Part shown: piece by piece, positions 53,693-64,000 of the stretch | Numbering within the stretch: the stretch's first letter is position 1 | How the letters are laid out: every line of letters begins with the position of its first letter | Assembly: GCA_032622095.1 (NCBI GenBank) | Contig: CP136069.1 | Span: forward strand, 19,791,326-19,855,325 | From: Siphonodentalium dalli | Lineage: Eukaryota > Mollusca > Scaphopoda > Gadilida > Siphonodentaliidae | Direction of reading: 5' to 3' | DNA: 64,000 bases | Made by a program: the position numbers and the translations under genes | Notes under the pieces: generated by a model | What the model was told of the DNA's origin: nothing | The model's input: the letters and a program-made list of their open reading frames with translations, nothing else | Databases searched by the model: none

Positions 53693-54845
53693 AATTGGAT
53701 AATCCATAGCAGTTACAAAACAGAAGTATAGTACATGTAGGCTCAATTCACCATGCGAATAGTCATTGTCTCCTGCCTCTCTCCACACCGTCCATGCCAG
53801 CTTTTGGAACGCTGTTCTGAATATTCTGGGAAATGTTCATGAGTGCATGGATAGCATCACAGCTGTGTTTGTTGGTGTGCTGAAAAGGAGACCATTTAAA
53901 GCCATATTATGGACTTATTTGGGTGCGTGAAACTAATAAGTTACTACTCATGCACTATGCCGACTGTGGGAATGTAGCATTCTACTAACATCGCCCAAAT
54001 GGACAAACTAGTACATACATGTAGATATCACCCTCTGAACTACGCTTCATTGTAAATATTTACATCTCGATTCTGGGCGCAACAATTGGTGATAAACTAA
54101 CGCGAATGATTTTGCCATCAAGAGTCAATGCATTGAACTAATATATACAAATGATGATGTTTGCAGTTGATTTTGATTAATATTCATAAAAATAACACCT
54201 TGAGCAAGATTATTCTCCATATCTATGTTATCATCCAATCGGATTGTTTCCCATCACTTTAATTGTGTTACTGTATTATGTCTGTATGGATGTAGCCTTG
54301 AAGCTACTTCAGACAGGGCAGTGAATGTAGTTCAGTCTTTTACAAGCCATTTCTACATGGTATTTGAATAACATGAGGTGCAGTAACTACCATACATGTA
54401 CATTATATTCTCCCCATTGCCTAATATTTATTGGGATAAAAAATATCGTATATCATGATACATTTAGCATGCTGTTAAATACATATTATGGGAGAGTGCA
54501 TATAACTGATAAGTTAGTACTCGTACGCTATGCCAACTGTTGGATGTAGCATTCTACTAATATCACCGAAAATCTCGAAGAAATTGACAATACCATTCCA
54601 TAGATATCACTGCTTGAACTGTGCTTAATTGTAAATATTTACATCTCGATAACGGGATGCAACAATTGGCAATAAACTAACACAAATAATTTGTCATCGA
54701 GAGTCACTGCATTTAATTAATATATAAGAATGAAGGTGTGTGTGCTGTAAATTTGGATTAATATTTGTAAAAATAACCACTTTGGGCAAGAGATTATTTT
54801 CCATTTCTATTTGATCACACAACATGAGTGTTTCACATCACTTTA
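53693..54845. repeat. Direct repeats (~560-bp spacing) and inverted-arm remainder
   Basis: 53925-54270 and 54485-54845 are diverged direct copies (GTAGCATTCTACTAA, TGTAAATATTTACATCTCGA, AACAATTGG..ATAAACTAAC). The 53860-54120 part is also the inverted partner of 47500-47760. Confidence 0.75.
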
Positions 54846-55162
54846 ACACATGAATACTTCTAAAGTGAATTTATGGAAAAGGTTAGATTATACCATGAAT
54901 CTCAAATTTGACTACTAGTAATGCCCATAAAGTTCATATTCTACCAGTACATAACATGAGAACTATTTAAAGTCGAAAACATAATGCAGGGAATATATTT
55001 CTTAGCTATTACTTGTTCATTAATAATGTACTTCACTGCAGGTGAAAGCCCCAACTCAAAATTTCCCAATTTAAGTGAGTTTATGAGCGATTTTGCTGTG
55101 CGTCGTTTATTCATGGCATAATCTAGAAGAAAGGTAAATATTGGAAACTAATTATCATTGCC
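54846..55162. other. Unassigned
   Basis: Nothing recognised. Confidence 0.5.
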
Positions 55163-55521
55163 ACCCCGGCTGAAATGTAACTACACCGCGGCTACACCGG
55201 CTAACTACAGTTGGAGCGCGGTACAGTTGGAGCGCGGTGTACTTGCCATTCGGCCATGGTATAGTTGCGCAGTGTGCGTTCATTAAACTGAAAAAAGACG
55301 ATACAAACCAGAAATCTAACCATGGTGTACATGCCATTCGGCCCCATTGTAGTTGCCTTTCGGCTATGGTGTACTTCCGTTCGGCTGCAGTGTACTTGCC
55401 ATTTGGCCGCGGTGTACTTGCCGTTCGGCCGCGGTGCTCAACTGCAGTTACAAACTCTGACACCACGGCCAAATGGCAAATACACCGCGGTGCCAATGGA
55501 CACTTGTTTTGTCCAGCGGGG
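55163..55521. repeat. CCGAATGG-repeat TIR element, copy 2 (inverted)
   Basis: The right end reads CACTTGTTTTGTCCAGCGGG, the reverse complement of the left end of 36408-36783. The interior has CTTGCCATTCGGCC, CTTGCCATTTGGCCGCGGTG and CTTGCCGTTCGGCCGCGGTG units. The left end is decayed. Confidence 0.75.
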
Positions 55522-55680
55522 TATATACTAGTACACATATGAACATTTAAATACTGAACTAAACACCACATGACCCATGTTGATTCCTATACTTGACATA
55601 CATATGTACTATAAGAATAATTTGTTTAACAGTTGATGTTTTGCTCAGAGTCCCCCCTGCACTATTATTTGGGTCTGCAC
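55522..55680. other. Unassigned
   Basis: Contains CCCCTGCACTATTATTTGG, which recurs at 58476 next to the second duplication copy. Confidence 0.45.
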
Positions 55681-56257
55681 TTTTGTATATAAGATGGTGT
55701 ATGTACATCCAACCGAAAGCCAATGACTGGCGGTAGCGTATGTTCCCTGGTGCCCGACACTATATGCTATGAATTTGGATAGTCACTTTAAGCTAGTGTT
55801 TCGTGTCTATTTTTATTCGCCGCCAACTACTCATCAGGGACAGGCGATTTAATTAGATAAGTTGACATTTTATATGTCTGTTAACATGTATTCCATGTGT
55901 ATATAGTTTGGGCCACGTCATGTGGTGTTGTTGGATTTGCAAATTTCATGCAATCATTCTGTTAACATGTATTCCATGTGTATATAGTTTTTGCCACGTC
56001 ATGTGGGATTGTTGGATTTGCAATTTTCATGCAATCATTCTGTTGGATGGTTTGTAGTTTGTAGTTTCAACCTCTCCGCGTTCGTTGCCGACGTGAAGAC
56101 TGCATGTCGGGTCGCTATAGGATAGACCTATATTCTCACCAGTTTAAACTGGTTAATCTCATCCGCTCTGAAGAGTGCTTGGTCACTATAAGATAAAAGT
56201 TCCGATATTTCGAGTTGTGATAGTATATAGCCAGCACGTGGCAGTTCAGCCGTCACT
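55681..56257. repeat. Segmental duplication, copy 1
   Basis: Near-identical to 57886-58459, from TTTTGTATATAAGATGGTGT to CAGTTCAGCCGTCACT. It contains an internal 81-bp tandem duplication (CTGTTAACATGTATTCCATG at 55878 and 55959). Confidence 0.92.
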
Positions 56258-57122
56258 CACACTTTAAGGCGTGTCCAATGGCTTTAGTGCCCAGTCTTGT
56301 AACAGCTAACATAAGTTGGTTGGGTCACGTGACGATAAATGCCACATATGTGGTGTGAAATTGATACCCCTGATGTTGGGATAAGAAATTAATCACTTCT
56401 TTGGTGTCGCATTTGACTCGCCGTTAATCTTAGTCTGACATATTTCTGACTGTAGCGTCAAGAATGAATTGATTACCATTTAATTGGCACATATGTTTAC
56501 AGTCCAAGGTTATGGATTACGAAGTTTGGCGAAGTTTAAATAATGCCAAAACATTTATTAAGGTTTAATGTGACTTCTTCGGGTTGCATATTTTATGCAG
56601 TCTGCATATAACATGCAATATATATGTCATATTCTTGGTGGAATACATCGGATTCAGTTTAAATTTGTATATTATATGCAATCTGTATGTTAATTCCATG
56701 TTAGCGGAAGAGAGTAACATCCACCACTCATCCCAAAGATATGGGTTGATATAATGGTAAATGCCAGTAGGCTCAGCATGTGTGTAAATCCAGTCAAGAT
56801 AGAGCATAGAATCAAATTGGATTGTCCAAATGAACTAGTGGGCCACAGGTTCTTGCTGGCATGCCAGAACATGATACCAATTACGAATTTATCATTCTTA
56901 TAGGTAACAGTGGGTTCTAAATAGCACATGCATCGCTTATGGATGAGAATTAATTCATGAGTATTGTCCAGACATCATCGATCATCTACACATCTAGGTG
57001 CACCCATTAATTTGGGATATTAATGTGCATAGCTATAGTGATAATATAGCTGTATATTTAGCGTGTATCATTAGCTATAATATACCATTGTTCGTTAGTG
57101 ACCTGAGCGTGTACTCGTAGTG
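56258..57122. other. Unassigned
   Basis: No gene recognised. 57060-57122 starts a weaker copy of the tandem unit that follows. Confidence 0.45.
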
Positions 57123-57374
57123 CAATATGCACAATTGTAGTGCGCCCGTTCAGTGGGGTATTTTATATGTATAGCTATATCAATGATATAGCATTGTTAC
57201 TGGAAACTACCGTTTCGGTATAGTTTATTCAATTAGTAAATTCTAACCCAATATGCACAGTTGTAGTGCGCCCGTTCAGTGGGGTATTTTATATGTATAG
57301 CTATATCAATGATATAGCATTGTTACTGGAAACTACCGTTTCGGTATAGTTTATTCAATTAGTCAATCCTAACA
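57123..57374. repeat. 126-bp tandem duplication
   Basis: 57123-57248 and 57249-57374 differ at only a few bases. Each contains the dyad GCTATATCAATGATATAGC. A more diverged copy follows at about 57430-57570. Confidence 0.9.
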
Positions 57375-57713
57375 CCAAGGCTGGCGCAAATCCGTTGATA
57401 AGCGGGTCCTTGAAATGTCATGTGTATATCTAACGTGTACCGTTAGCTATAAGAATAATACAGCATTATTAGTTAATGACCGAGCGTATACTCGTGGTGG
57501 TATATACACATTTGTAGTGTGCCCATTTAGGGATATTTGTATAAGTATAGTTATTATAGCTATAATATAGCATTGTATCATGAATTGTATAGTGACTTAT
57601 CCAAGCATATTCGGATCACCACAGAACAACAACAGCCACACAGTCGAAGCAGACAGGATACCTGGTAATTAAACCAGTTATTCAACAGGATTACTATCAC
57701 CGAGGAATGTCAA

Positions 57714-58459
57714 TTTTGTATATAAGATGGTGTATGTACATCCAACCGAAAGCCAATGACTGGTGGTAGCGTATGTTCCCTGGTGCCCGACACTATATGC
57801 TATGAATTTGGATAGTCACTTTAAGCTAGTGTTTCGTGTCTATTTTGTATATAAGATGGTGTATGTACATCCAACCGAAAGCCAATTTTGTATATAAGAT
57901 GGTGTATGTACATCCAACCGAAAGCCAATGACTGGCGGTAGCGTATGTTCCCTGGTGCCCGACACTATATGCTATGAATTTGGATAGTCACTTTAAGCTA
58001 GTGTTTCGTGTCTATTTTTATTCGCGGACTACTCATCAGGGACAGGCGATTTAATTAGATAAGTTGACATTTTATATGTCTGTTAACATGTATTCCATGT
58101 GTATATAGTTTGGGCCACGTCATGTGGTGTTGTTGGATTTGCAAATTTCATGCAATCATTCTGTTAACATGTATTCCATGTGTATATAGTTTTTGCCACG
58201 TCATGTGGGATTGTTGGATTTGCAATTTGCATGCAATCATTCTGTTGGATGGTTTGTAGTTTGTAGTTTCAACCTCTCCGCGTTCGTTGCCGATGTGAAG
58301 ACTGCATGTCGGGTCGCTATAGGATATACCTATAGTCTCACCAGTTTAAACTGGTTAATCTCATCCGCTCTGAAGAGTGCTTGGTCACTATAAGATAAAA
58401 GTTCCGATATTTCGAGTTGTGATAGTATATAGCCAGCACGTGGCAGTTCAGCCGTCACT
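57714..58459. repeat. Segmental duplication, copy 2, with two partial restarts
   Basis: The unit start TTTTGTATATAAGATGGTGT occurs at 57714, 57843 and 57886. The first two are cut after 129 and 43 bp; the third runs the full 574 bp to 58459. The stuttered starts suggest replication slippage or template switching. Confidence 0.88.
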
Positions 58460-58737
58460 TTCAATGGAATTTCCTCCCTGCACTATTATTTGGACCTGCA
58501 CTTTTATTTGGAGCCCAAGAGTACATGTATTAGAAACATGTGACCTGCAATATCATGTCCCCAATATGTCGTCTATACCAAGCCTTCTCAGTCAACAAGA
58601 GCCTGTGATGTCGGTTTGGTTGATGCTGTATTTGGACCGTGTCCCGTCCCATTACTCATCTATAACAGATTTCGTGGAATAGCTGTAGTGCCATACTATA
58701 CAAATGTATTTACACGTGGAGCCAGAGAATTCACATG
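58460..58737. other. Unassigned
   Basis: Nothing recognised. Confidence 0.45.
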
Positions 58738-58990
58738 AACCCAGTAATGTGATTAAAGGTACAGATGGCTTTTGCTATGTTATAATTTAGAAATAACATG
58801 AAGTTACCAAATAATGAAAAGATAACCTCAAGAATAAAGTATCGAACCTTGTAATTGTATAGCATAGTACAGAATAATGATAGTATGAATGCGATATTAT
58901 CAACAAAACACACTTTGTGAGAGCGTTTGTTTACATACAGCATGTATACAACGAGTGAGTGATAAGCAAAACACTCAACACCATGGCATT
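58738..58990 (-). repeat. Dispersed repeat (GGTGTTGAGTGTTTTGCTTA family), inverted
   Basis: Reverse complement of 14940-15175; contains TAAGCAAAACACTCAACACC (with one extra base in the TGATAAGC block) and ACAAAACACACTTTGTGAGA. Confidence 0.7.
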
Positions 58991-61194
58991 TTGTTTAGGA
59001 GATTGATTCATAGTGACCAATTCAACACCAAAATCTTGAGTTGTCAGGATTAGCAAGGCATATACTTGTACATGTACTTGTATATTGTAAACACCTTGGC
59101 AGCAGTTCTAATGAAAGTTCACGTTAATAATAGTGGGTCTCCCTGGTGTTGAGTGTTTTGCTTATAGTATACTATTGACCTACTGTACTATCAGTCGCTT
59201 CTGGTGGAACTACCAACATACTGTAAATAGATACGTATATCCCATTGAAAACATATATATCATCTGTATCTTTGAATCAGAGTTTCTTGTTTCTGTATCC
59301 CATGGGTTGACCACCTTGAGACTAATAAGTCCATAATGTGGGCTCATATCAAGAATTATACACGTACATGTATTGTTAAAAATATAGGAGAATAAAAATA
59401 TTTAATAAAAAATATTGTTGCTTGCCTATTGTCTCTATTTTTTGTACAGCTCGTTAGCGGAAACAAATGTCTTTTTGTCTAGGCCTGAAGGATTGTAGTA
59501 GTGGATCCCCGAAGCCAAACAATTTAAATTTAGAGGGCTACCCTCTACTCGATGTTCATATACATGTACACAAAGTGTCCATTTGACTTATAAATCCAAA
59601 GGCATACACATAAGATAATTCCAGTCCAAGATTCTTGGCATAAAAAAGTACTTAATGGGACAGGATTGGGTCCCAGCATACATGTAGCATCAACTCAACA
59701 GCCAATTAGACTTAGGTTCAGAAATGGTTACTTTGATTATTAGCGTAGTATAGGCTGTATGTAATAGAAAAGGTCTATACTGGTATGTGTATTGATCGCT
59801 GATATTTAAAACAAATGTCAAATAAATATTAATATTACAAGTGTTTATAGTTCTATAGACTAGTATAGGCCCTGCATGTACCCGTATACCGGTACCTGGT
59901 TAATTTCCACACAATTTCACAATAAGATATTATATAGACAACAATTTGCTGATGTCTAGTCCAGTCCACCGGTTTTGTTTTGTATTTAAATGCAAAATAT
60001 CCCGCTACTCTGATTTGGCTAATTAATCAACTTGAACGACACGCTGGTCGCCATGTACATGTAGTTGTGAAATAAAACATGTGATCAATGCATGATCATA
60101 TTAATAGTTGAATCCGATTGGCTAATTTGGCTACTTGAAATAAATCGCACGACTCTGTCGTAGAAAATCAAAATTATTTGATTCCTTGTCAATCGTGCGA
60201 CAACATGTTGTAGCATTTCCCACCGCACACGCTATTATATATAACAATATTTGTTGTACGATATACGGTACCGGTATATCACATTGTGTGCGGCACGCTT
60301 AAAGTACATGTACTGTATACCTAATGTCACTCTATAGCAAAAGTGCTAACTTTCAAAGTACCGTATATACGGCAGTTTGTCTAAGAGTATACCACATATA
60401 GCTGTTGGTTATTAGTAGGAAAAGAAGGGTGTATCGAACAAGTTGATGAAAGTTAAACTCATAAAACAAAAAAAAGTGTGTCTTCAAATCCTTGTACTGT
60501 ATAAATAATGAAAACATATGTGATACATGTAAGGATTATGTTATCGTGCAGATGGTAGTAACAAATTTTCGAAAATACAAAAGGTAATTGTTTTTAATGG
60601 GGGGCGGTGCGTACCAAGATAAGTTCAACACACAAGAAACTTTGTATTTGTGAAATAATCATTTAATCTGTATGATATCCGTTGTTCCATTTAAAGTTAA
60701 ATTTAAATTATTATATTTTTAATTCTAACTTTCCTTATGTCCCCATATTGACCATTTCAACGAACTAGTCACCATATACTTACCACAAACAACCAGCCAT
60801 ATGATTCCAAGTGATGTTCTAGTTATTTGATAATGCCAACGCCCCATCACCCATCGGCGTCACTGACCTACCCCTATAGACACGTGTCCTAACGTCCCCC
60901 ATTACTTAGATATTATCTGGTTTCCCAGATTACACCACTCCATCGGGTCCCCAATTTTCGACTGGACAGCCCCAAAAACATTCAACTCATCGGACATTGA
61001 AATAATTCCAATTGCACCCTTATTTCGGCGTTCCCCATGTTTTTCGACTATTGTCAACCCCAAACTGTTTCGAGTTTAAAGTCTGAAAACGGTTTACCGC
61101 GTTCAATTACACAGTGGGCATGTCTCGGTCTGCCATTCATTCAGCATGGATGACATTTTCAACTGCAATTAGTGTTTCATTCGTTATTATTAAG
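58991..61194. other. Unassigned intergenic sequence
   Basis: Only a short piece at 59137-59170 matches the family above. Palindromic ACGGTACCGGTAT lies near 60262. No gene supported. Confidence 0.5.
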
Positions 61195-61579
61195 GTACGT
61201 TCATACACTGGCAAGTTTGCACGGTATGGTTTGCAGGCATTTCGTCGTAAAAACAGTATGGTGCCTGAATATGAACGGAAACAAGAACTAAATTGCATCT
61301 GTATCACAGCTAACTACGTGCGAAGTAAAATCTCTGTAGATCCACCTGCTACATAAATTTGCCTGTACATAGCATGCAATTATCTCGCAAGAATCAAACA
61401 TACAGGCATTCGAAGTCAAATGCTAGTAGCACCGTTACGTGTGGAACTACACACAGTTTGGTTCTCATGTCGTTCGAGTTGGTAGAGATGGGTGTTACGT
61501 GCACGTTTCCGTTAATATTCTGGCACCATGTCCTTTTCAATGACGAAATGCCTGCACATTTGCCAACGTCTAAACGTAC
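61195..61579. mobile_element. Small TIR element, copy 1
   Basis: Left end GTACGTTCATACACTGGCAA; right end GCCAACGTCTAAACGTAC is its inverted, diverged partner. Interior has GGTTTGCAGGCATTTCGT and ATTCTGGCACCATG. Confidence 0.6.
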
Positions 61580-61585
61580 CCTTAG

Positions 61586-61834
61586 GGTTCATTCACACGC
61601 TAGCAAGTTTGCACGCACGATATGGTTTACAGGCATTTGGTGGTTGATAAAGATAATACTACAAGTAGCACCATTACAAGTGTAAATACATACATTTTCC
61701 TCCTCATGTTATTCGCTTTGGTAAATAAGATGTGTGTTTATATGCACGTTCCGTTCATATTCTGGCACCATGGGCTGTTCTATGATGAAACGCCTTAACA
61801 CATACCATGTAAACTTACCAGCGTATGAACATAC
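61586..61834. mobile_element. Small TIR element, copy 2
   Basis: Left GTTCATTCACACGCTAGCAA, right TTACCAGCGTATGAACATAC (inverted). Shares GGTTTACAGGCATTTGG and ATTCTGGCACCATG with copy 1, so it is a tandem, shortened relative. Confidence 0.6.
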
Positions 61835-64000
61835 TCTCGACTAGACAAGTGTTTGATGTGTTCATATTAATTTTTCCAATGTCATATCGTGCCAATGTCG
61901 CTGTGGGAAGAGCGGGATAACTCTATCAATTTGAAGACTTTATTTTTAGGTGGAATAACTCTATTGAAATTTTCGTTTGTTGTAATTCGTTCCAATATCA
62001 CACCGCACAATCGTTTTGACGATTCTGCCACCAATTTCACGATTTGGCGGTTTGACAACAACGGTGCAACGGCATTTTAACGATTGTGCGACCAAACTGA
62101 TATGGAAGAAAACAGAAAACATGCACAAAAATGAATATTTCTTGAAATACGGATAGGTATATACCGTATATTATATTTATATTAGGTACGGCGTTTTTCC
62201 ATTCGAAAATCTGTAAAAAGTTCAGCACTTGATGGTTAGGACAACGATACATAACCCTTGACATAAATAGATCGGTTGATTTTGGTTTTACACACAACAC
62301 TGTGCGAAATTCGTCTAAAGTGTTGAGCAAATCTATATGACTGACATTATATTGAGGGGACCCAACTATTAACATAGCAATACGGCTTCGGGTTTCCACA
62401 ACTATTGTTCACCTCAGTTTGTGATTGATAGCTTGCTAGCCATACTTATTAGGTGTACCATCGCACTCAATTGACAACGCCAAATATCCGACTATGACAA
62501 CGACCATTATGCGACAAGCAATTGAAATTTTATTAACTTGTGTTCCTGAGAAGTCGTTTTTTCTAATGAAGGTCATGCTCGCTGCACATTCACATGAGTC
62601 ACACGTTGTTATTGCGGCTAACATACCCCGTATATACATTCCGTTGTGTAAGATTTTAACCCAACACCATATTAATCTCTTTCTCCCTGGGAAAATAAGA
62701 AGACGTGGCACATTTAATTTAGGGACAAGATTTCTCCCAAGCCGCTCTCAAGGCTGGTCCCTGTCCCCTGAAATGTTTGTTTGGGGGTCTCAAATCTGGA
62801 ATACTTTCAATTTGCACTCATTGGAATCGTGCAAAACTAAATAACTAATTTCCCAGTCTCACGATTCTTTCTTATACGAATTTGAACTCGGTTGAATGAT
62901 TTATACGTTGAGCCATTATTATGGCCGCCCGTATTGTTAGGGGCTGATGCTTTTTACCCGATTTTGTGTTTGTTTACAATTTTTTGTTATGGTAGTAACA
63001 GTTTTTGTAGAATATACCTTAATTGTATATACACATACATATAACAAAATAGATTCCAATCAACCTTATATATGTATAAATCGGGCAGAAATGTGAAAAT
63101 TACTGTAATTTTCCACCATTTCTTCCTGACATACCATTCAATTGGCCCGAATTTGACAGAAAATATCTCCAATTTTCCAGAAAATTGCCTGAATTTTGAG
63201 ATTTCTAATCCTTTGGGGGATTCAGCTTTCCGAGTCACCCCAGTCCCCCCGGCTCGTACGGCTACGGTTATTATGCTTGCTTGACACAAAACACGTCGAC
63301 AATAAAGCATACCTGTTCGTGTGTATAATTTCGATCTGCACAAATCAATGTCTCGCGCGAATCAAAATGAAATAGAGTTACCACGCTTGCATTATGAGAG
63401 ATAATTGCATACAATTGTCGAAAGATTAATTTTGTATATCTGGGGATAAATGTTAGTTACTTTGGGTACATGTCGAGTGCCCACAAAATTTAAACATCGC
63501 AGTGATAAATATAAAATATCACCGACATTGTTATCTTTTCACACATGTTGCACAATTAATTGAGGCTTTCAATTCCGATACCCCCTTATAGCATTGTTAC
63601 AGGAATCGTGTGCCGGTATGTCATACCCCAGGCACAACACACAATACTATGCAGCTCGGGTGATATATTTTAAAGAAATATTCAACATATCCTCGCGAAA
63701 GTACGCACATATTCGACCTATAATATGAAATAGGTACATAATGTGATTATTTGATTCTGAAATACGCAGATAATGGATTTATACCCGTTATGTCGTTTTA
63801 TGGCGCGGATCACAGTGACAACACATGTTAAAGAGCGTACGCCTGACAAGTCTTGAGCTGGCTTATTTGTGTCATTGTCCGCACAAAAACTGCTTAAAAT
63901 CGCCTCATGATTGGTCGATAATGTGACTAAAAGGCTCACATTTTCAGCACAATATAGACTTAAAATGATACTAGTCTAAGCAGATTATCTACCTAAAATA
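61835..64000. other. Unassigned intergenic sequence
   Basis: Frames of up to 120 codons exist (for example 62037-62399 minus, 62494-62844 plus), but none has a recognisable motif, splice context or repeat support. Confidence 0.5.

Noticed and set aside
62037-62399. 120-codon minus-strand frame as a gene
   Set aside because: No motif, no splice context, and a hydrophobic tail typical of AT-rich random frames.

Overview
The window is eukaryotic, non-coding-rich nuclear DNA, most likely from a marine invertebrate and probably a mollusc. The evidence is spliced TSP1 exons with GT-AG sites and phase-1 symmetry, very long introns, dense DNA transposons of eukaryotic type, a non-LTR retrotransposon, and frequent TACATGTA and ACCGGT motifs. 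Mollusc is an inference from repeat style, not a proven assignment.

Layout. 1-8672 is a head-to-tail cluster of about twelve Helitron-like non-autonomous elements. They share a 122-bp core repeat and end in a 3' hairpin followed by CTRR. 9.4-12.8 kb carries three exons on the minus strand, each encoding one thrombospondin type-1 repeat (TSP1). The two downstream exons lie in a 1.7-kb tandem duplication. 12.9-28.9 kb is mainly repeats: TTAA-target MITEs, a perfect 137-bp palindrome, a hAT element with an intact 8-bp target duplication, poly-G elements, MULE-like MITEs, a palindrome-rich element and a 382-bp satellite. 28.9-29.2 kb holds a minus-strand signal-peptide exon with a TATA box upstream. 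Its phase-1 donor fits the TSP1 exons, so I infer one secreted, adhesive-type TSP1 protein gene spanning about 20 kb or more and continuing beyond the last exon seen. Upstream of it is a cluster of GTGTCA/TGACAC dyads.

30.0-47 kb is again repeats: a ~390-bp tandem array interrupted by a second palindrome-rich element, a long-TIR element with a hAT inside it, further hAT copies, fold-back TTAA elements, and two copies of a ~160-bp-unit element, one carrying a nested TTAA element. 47.4-54.8 kb contains large inverted and direct repeats surrounding a 5'-truncated, frameshifted LINE reverse transcriptase. 55-64 kb holds local duplications and small TIR elements but no gene that I can support.

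The only host gene supported is the TSP1 gene. The only other convincing coding sequence is the LINE. No rRNA, tRNA or CRISPR array was recognised. Splice sites, target duplications and repeat periods were read by eye from the sequence. Family names rest on termini and motifs, not on database searches.
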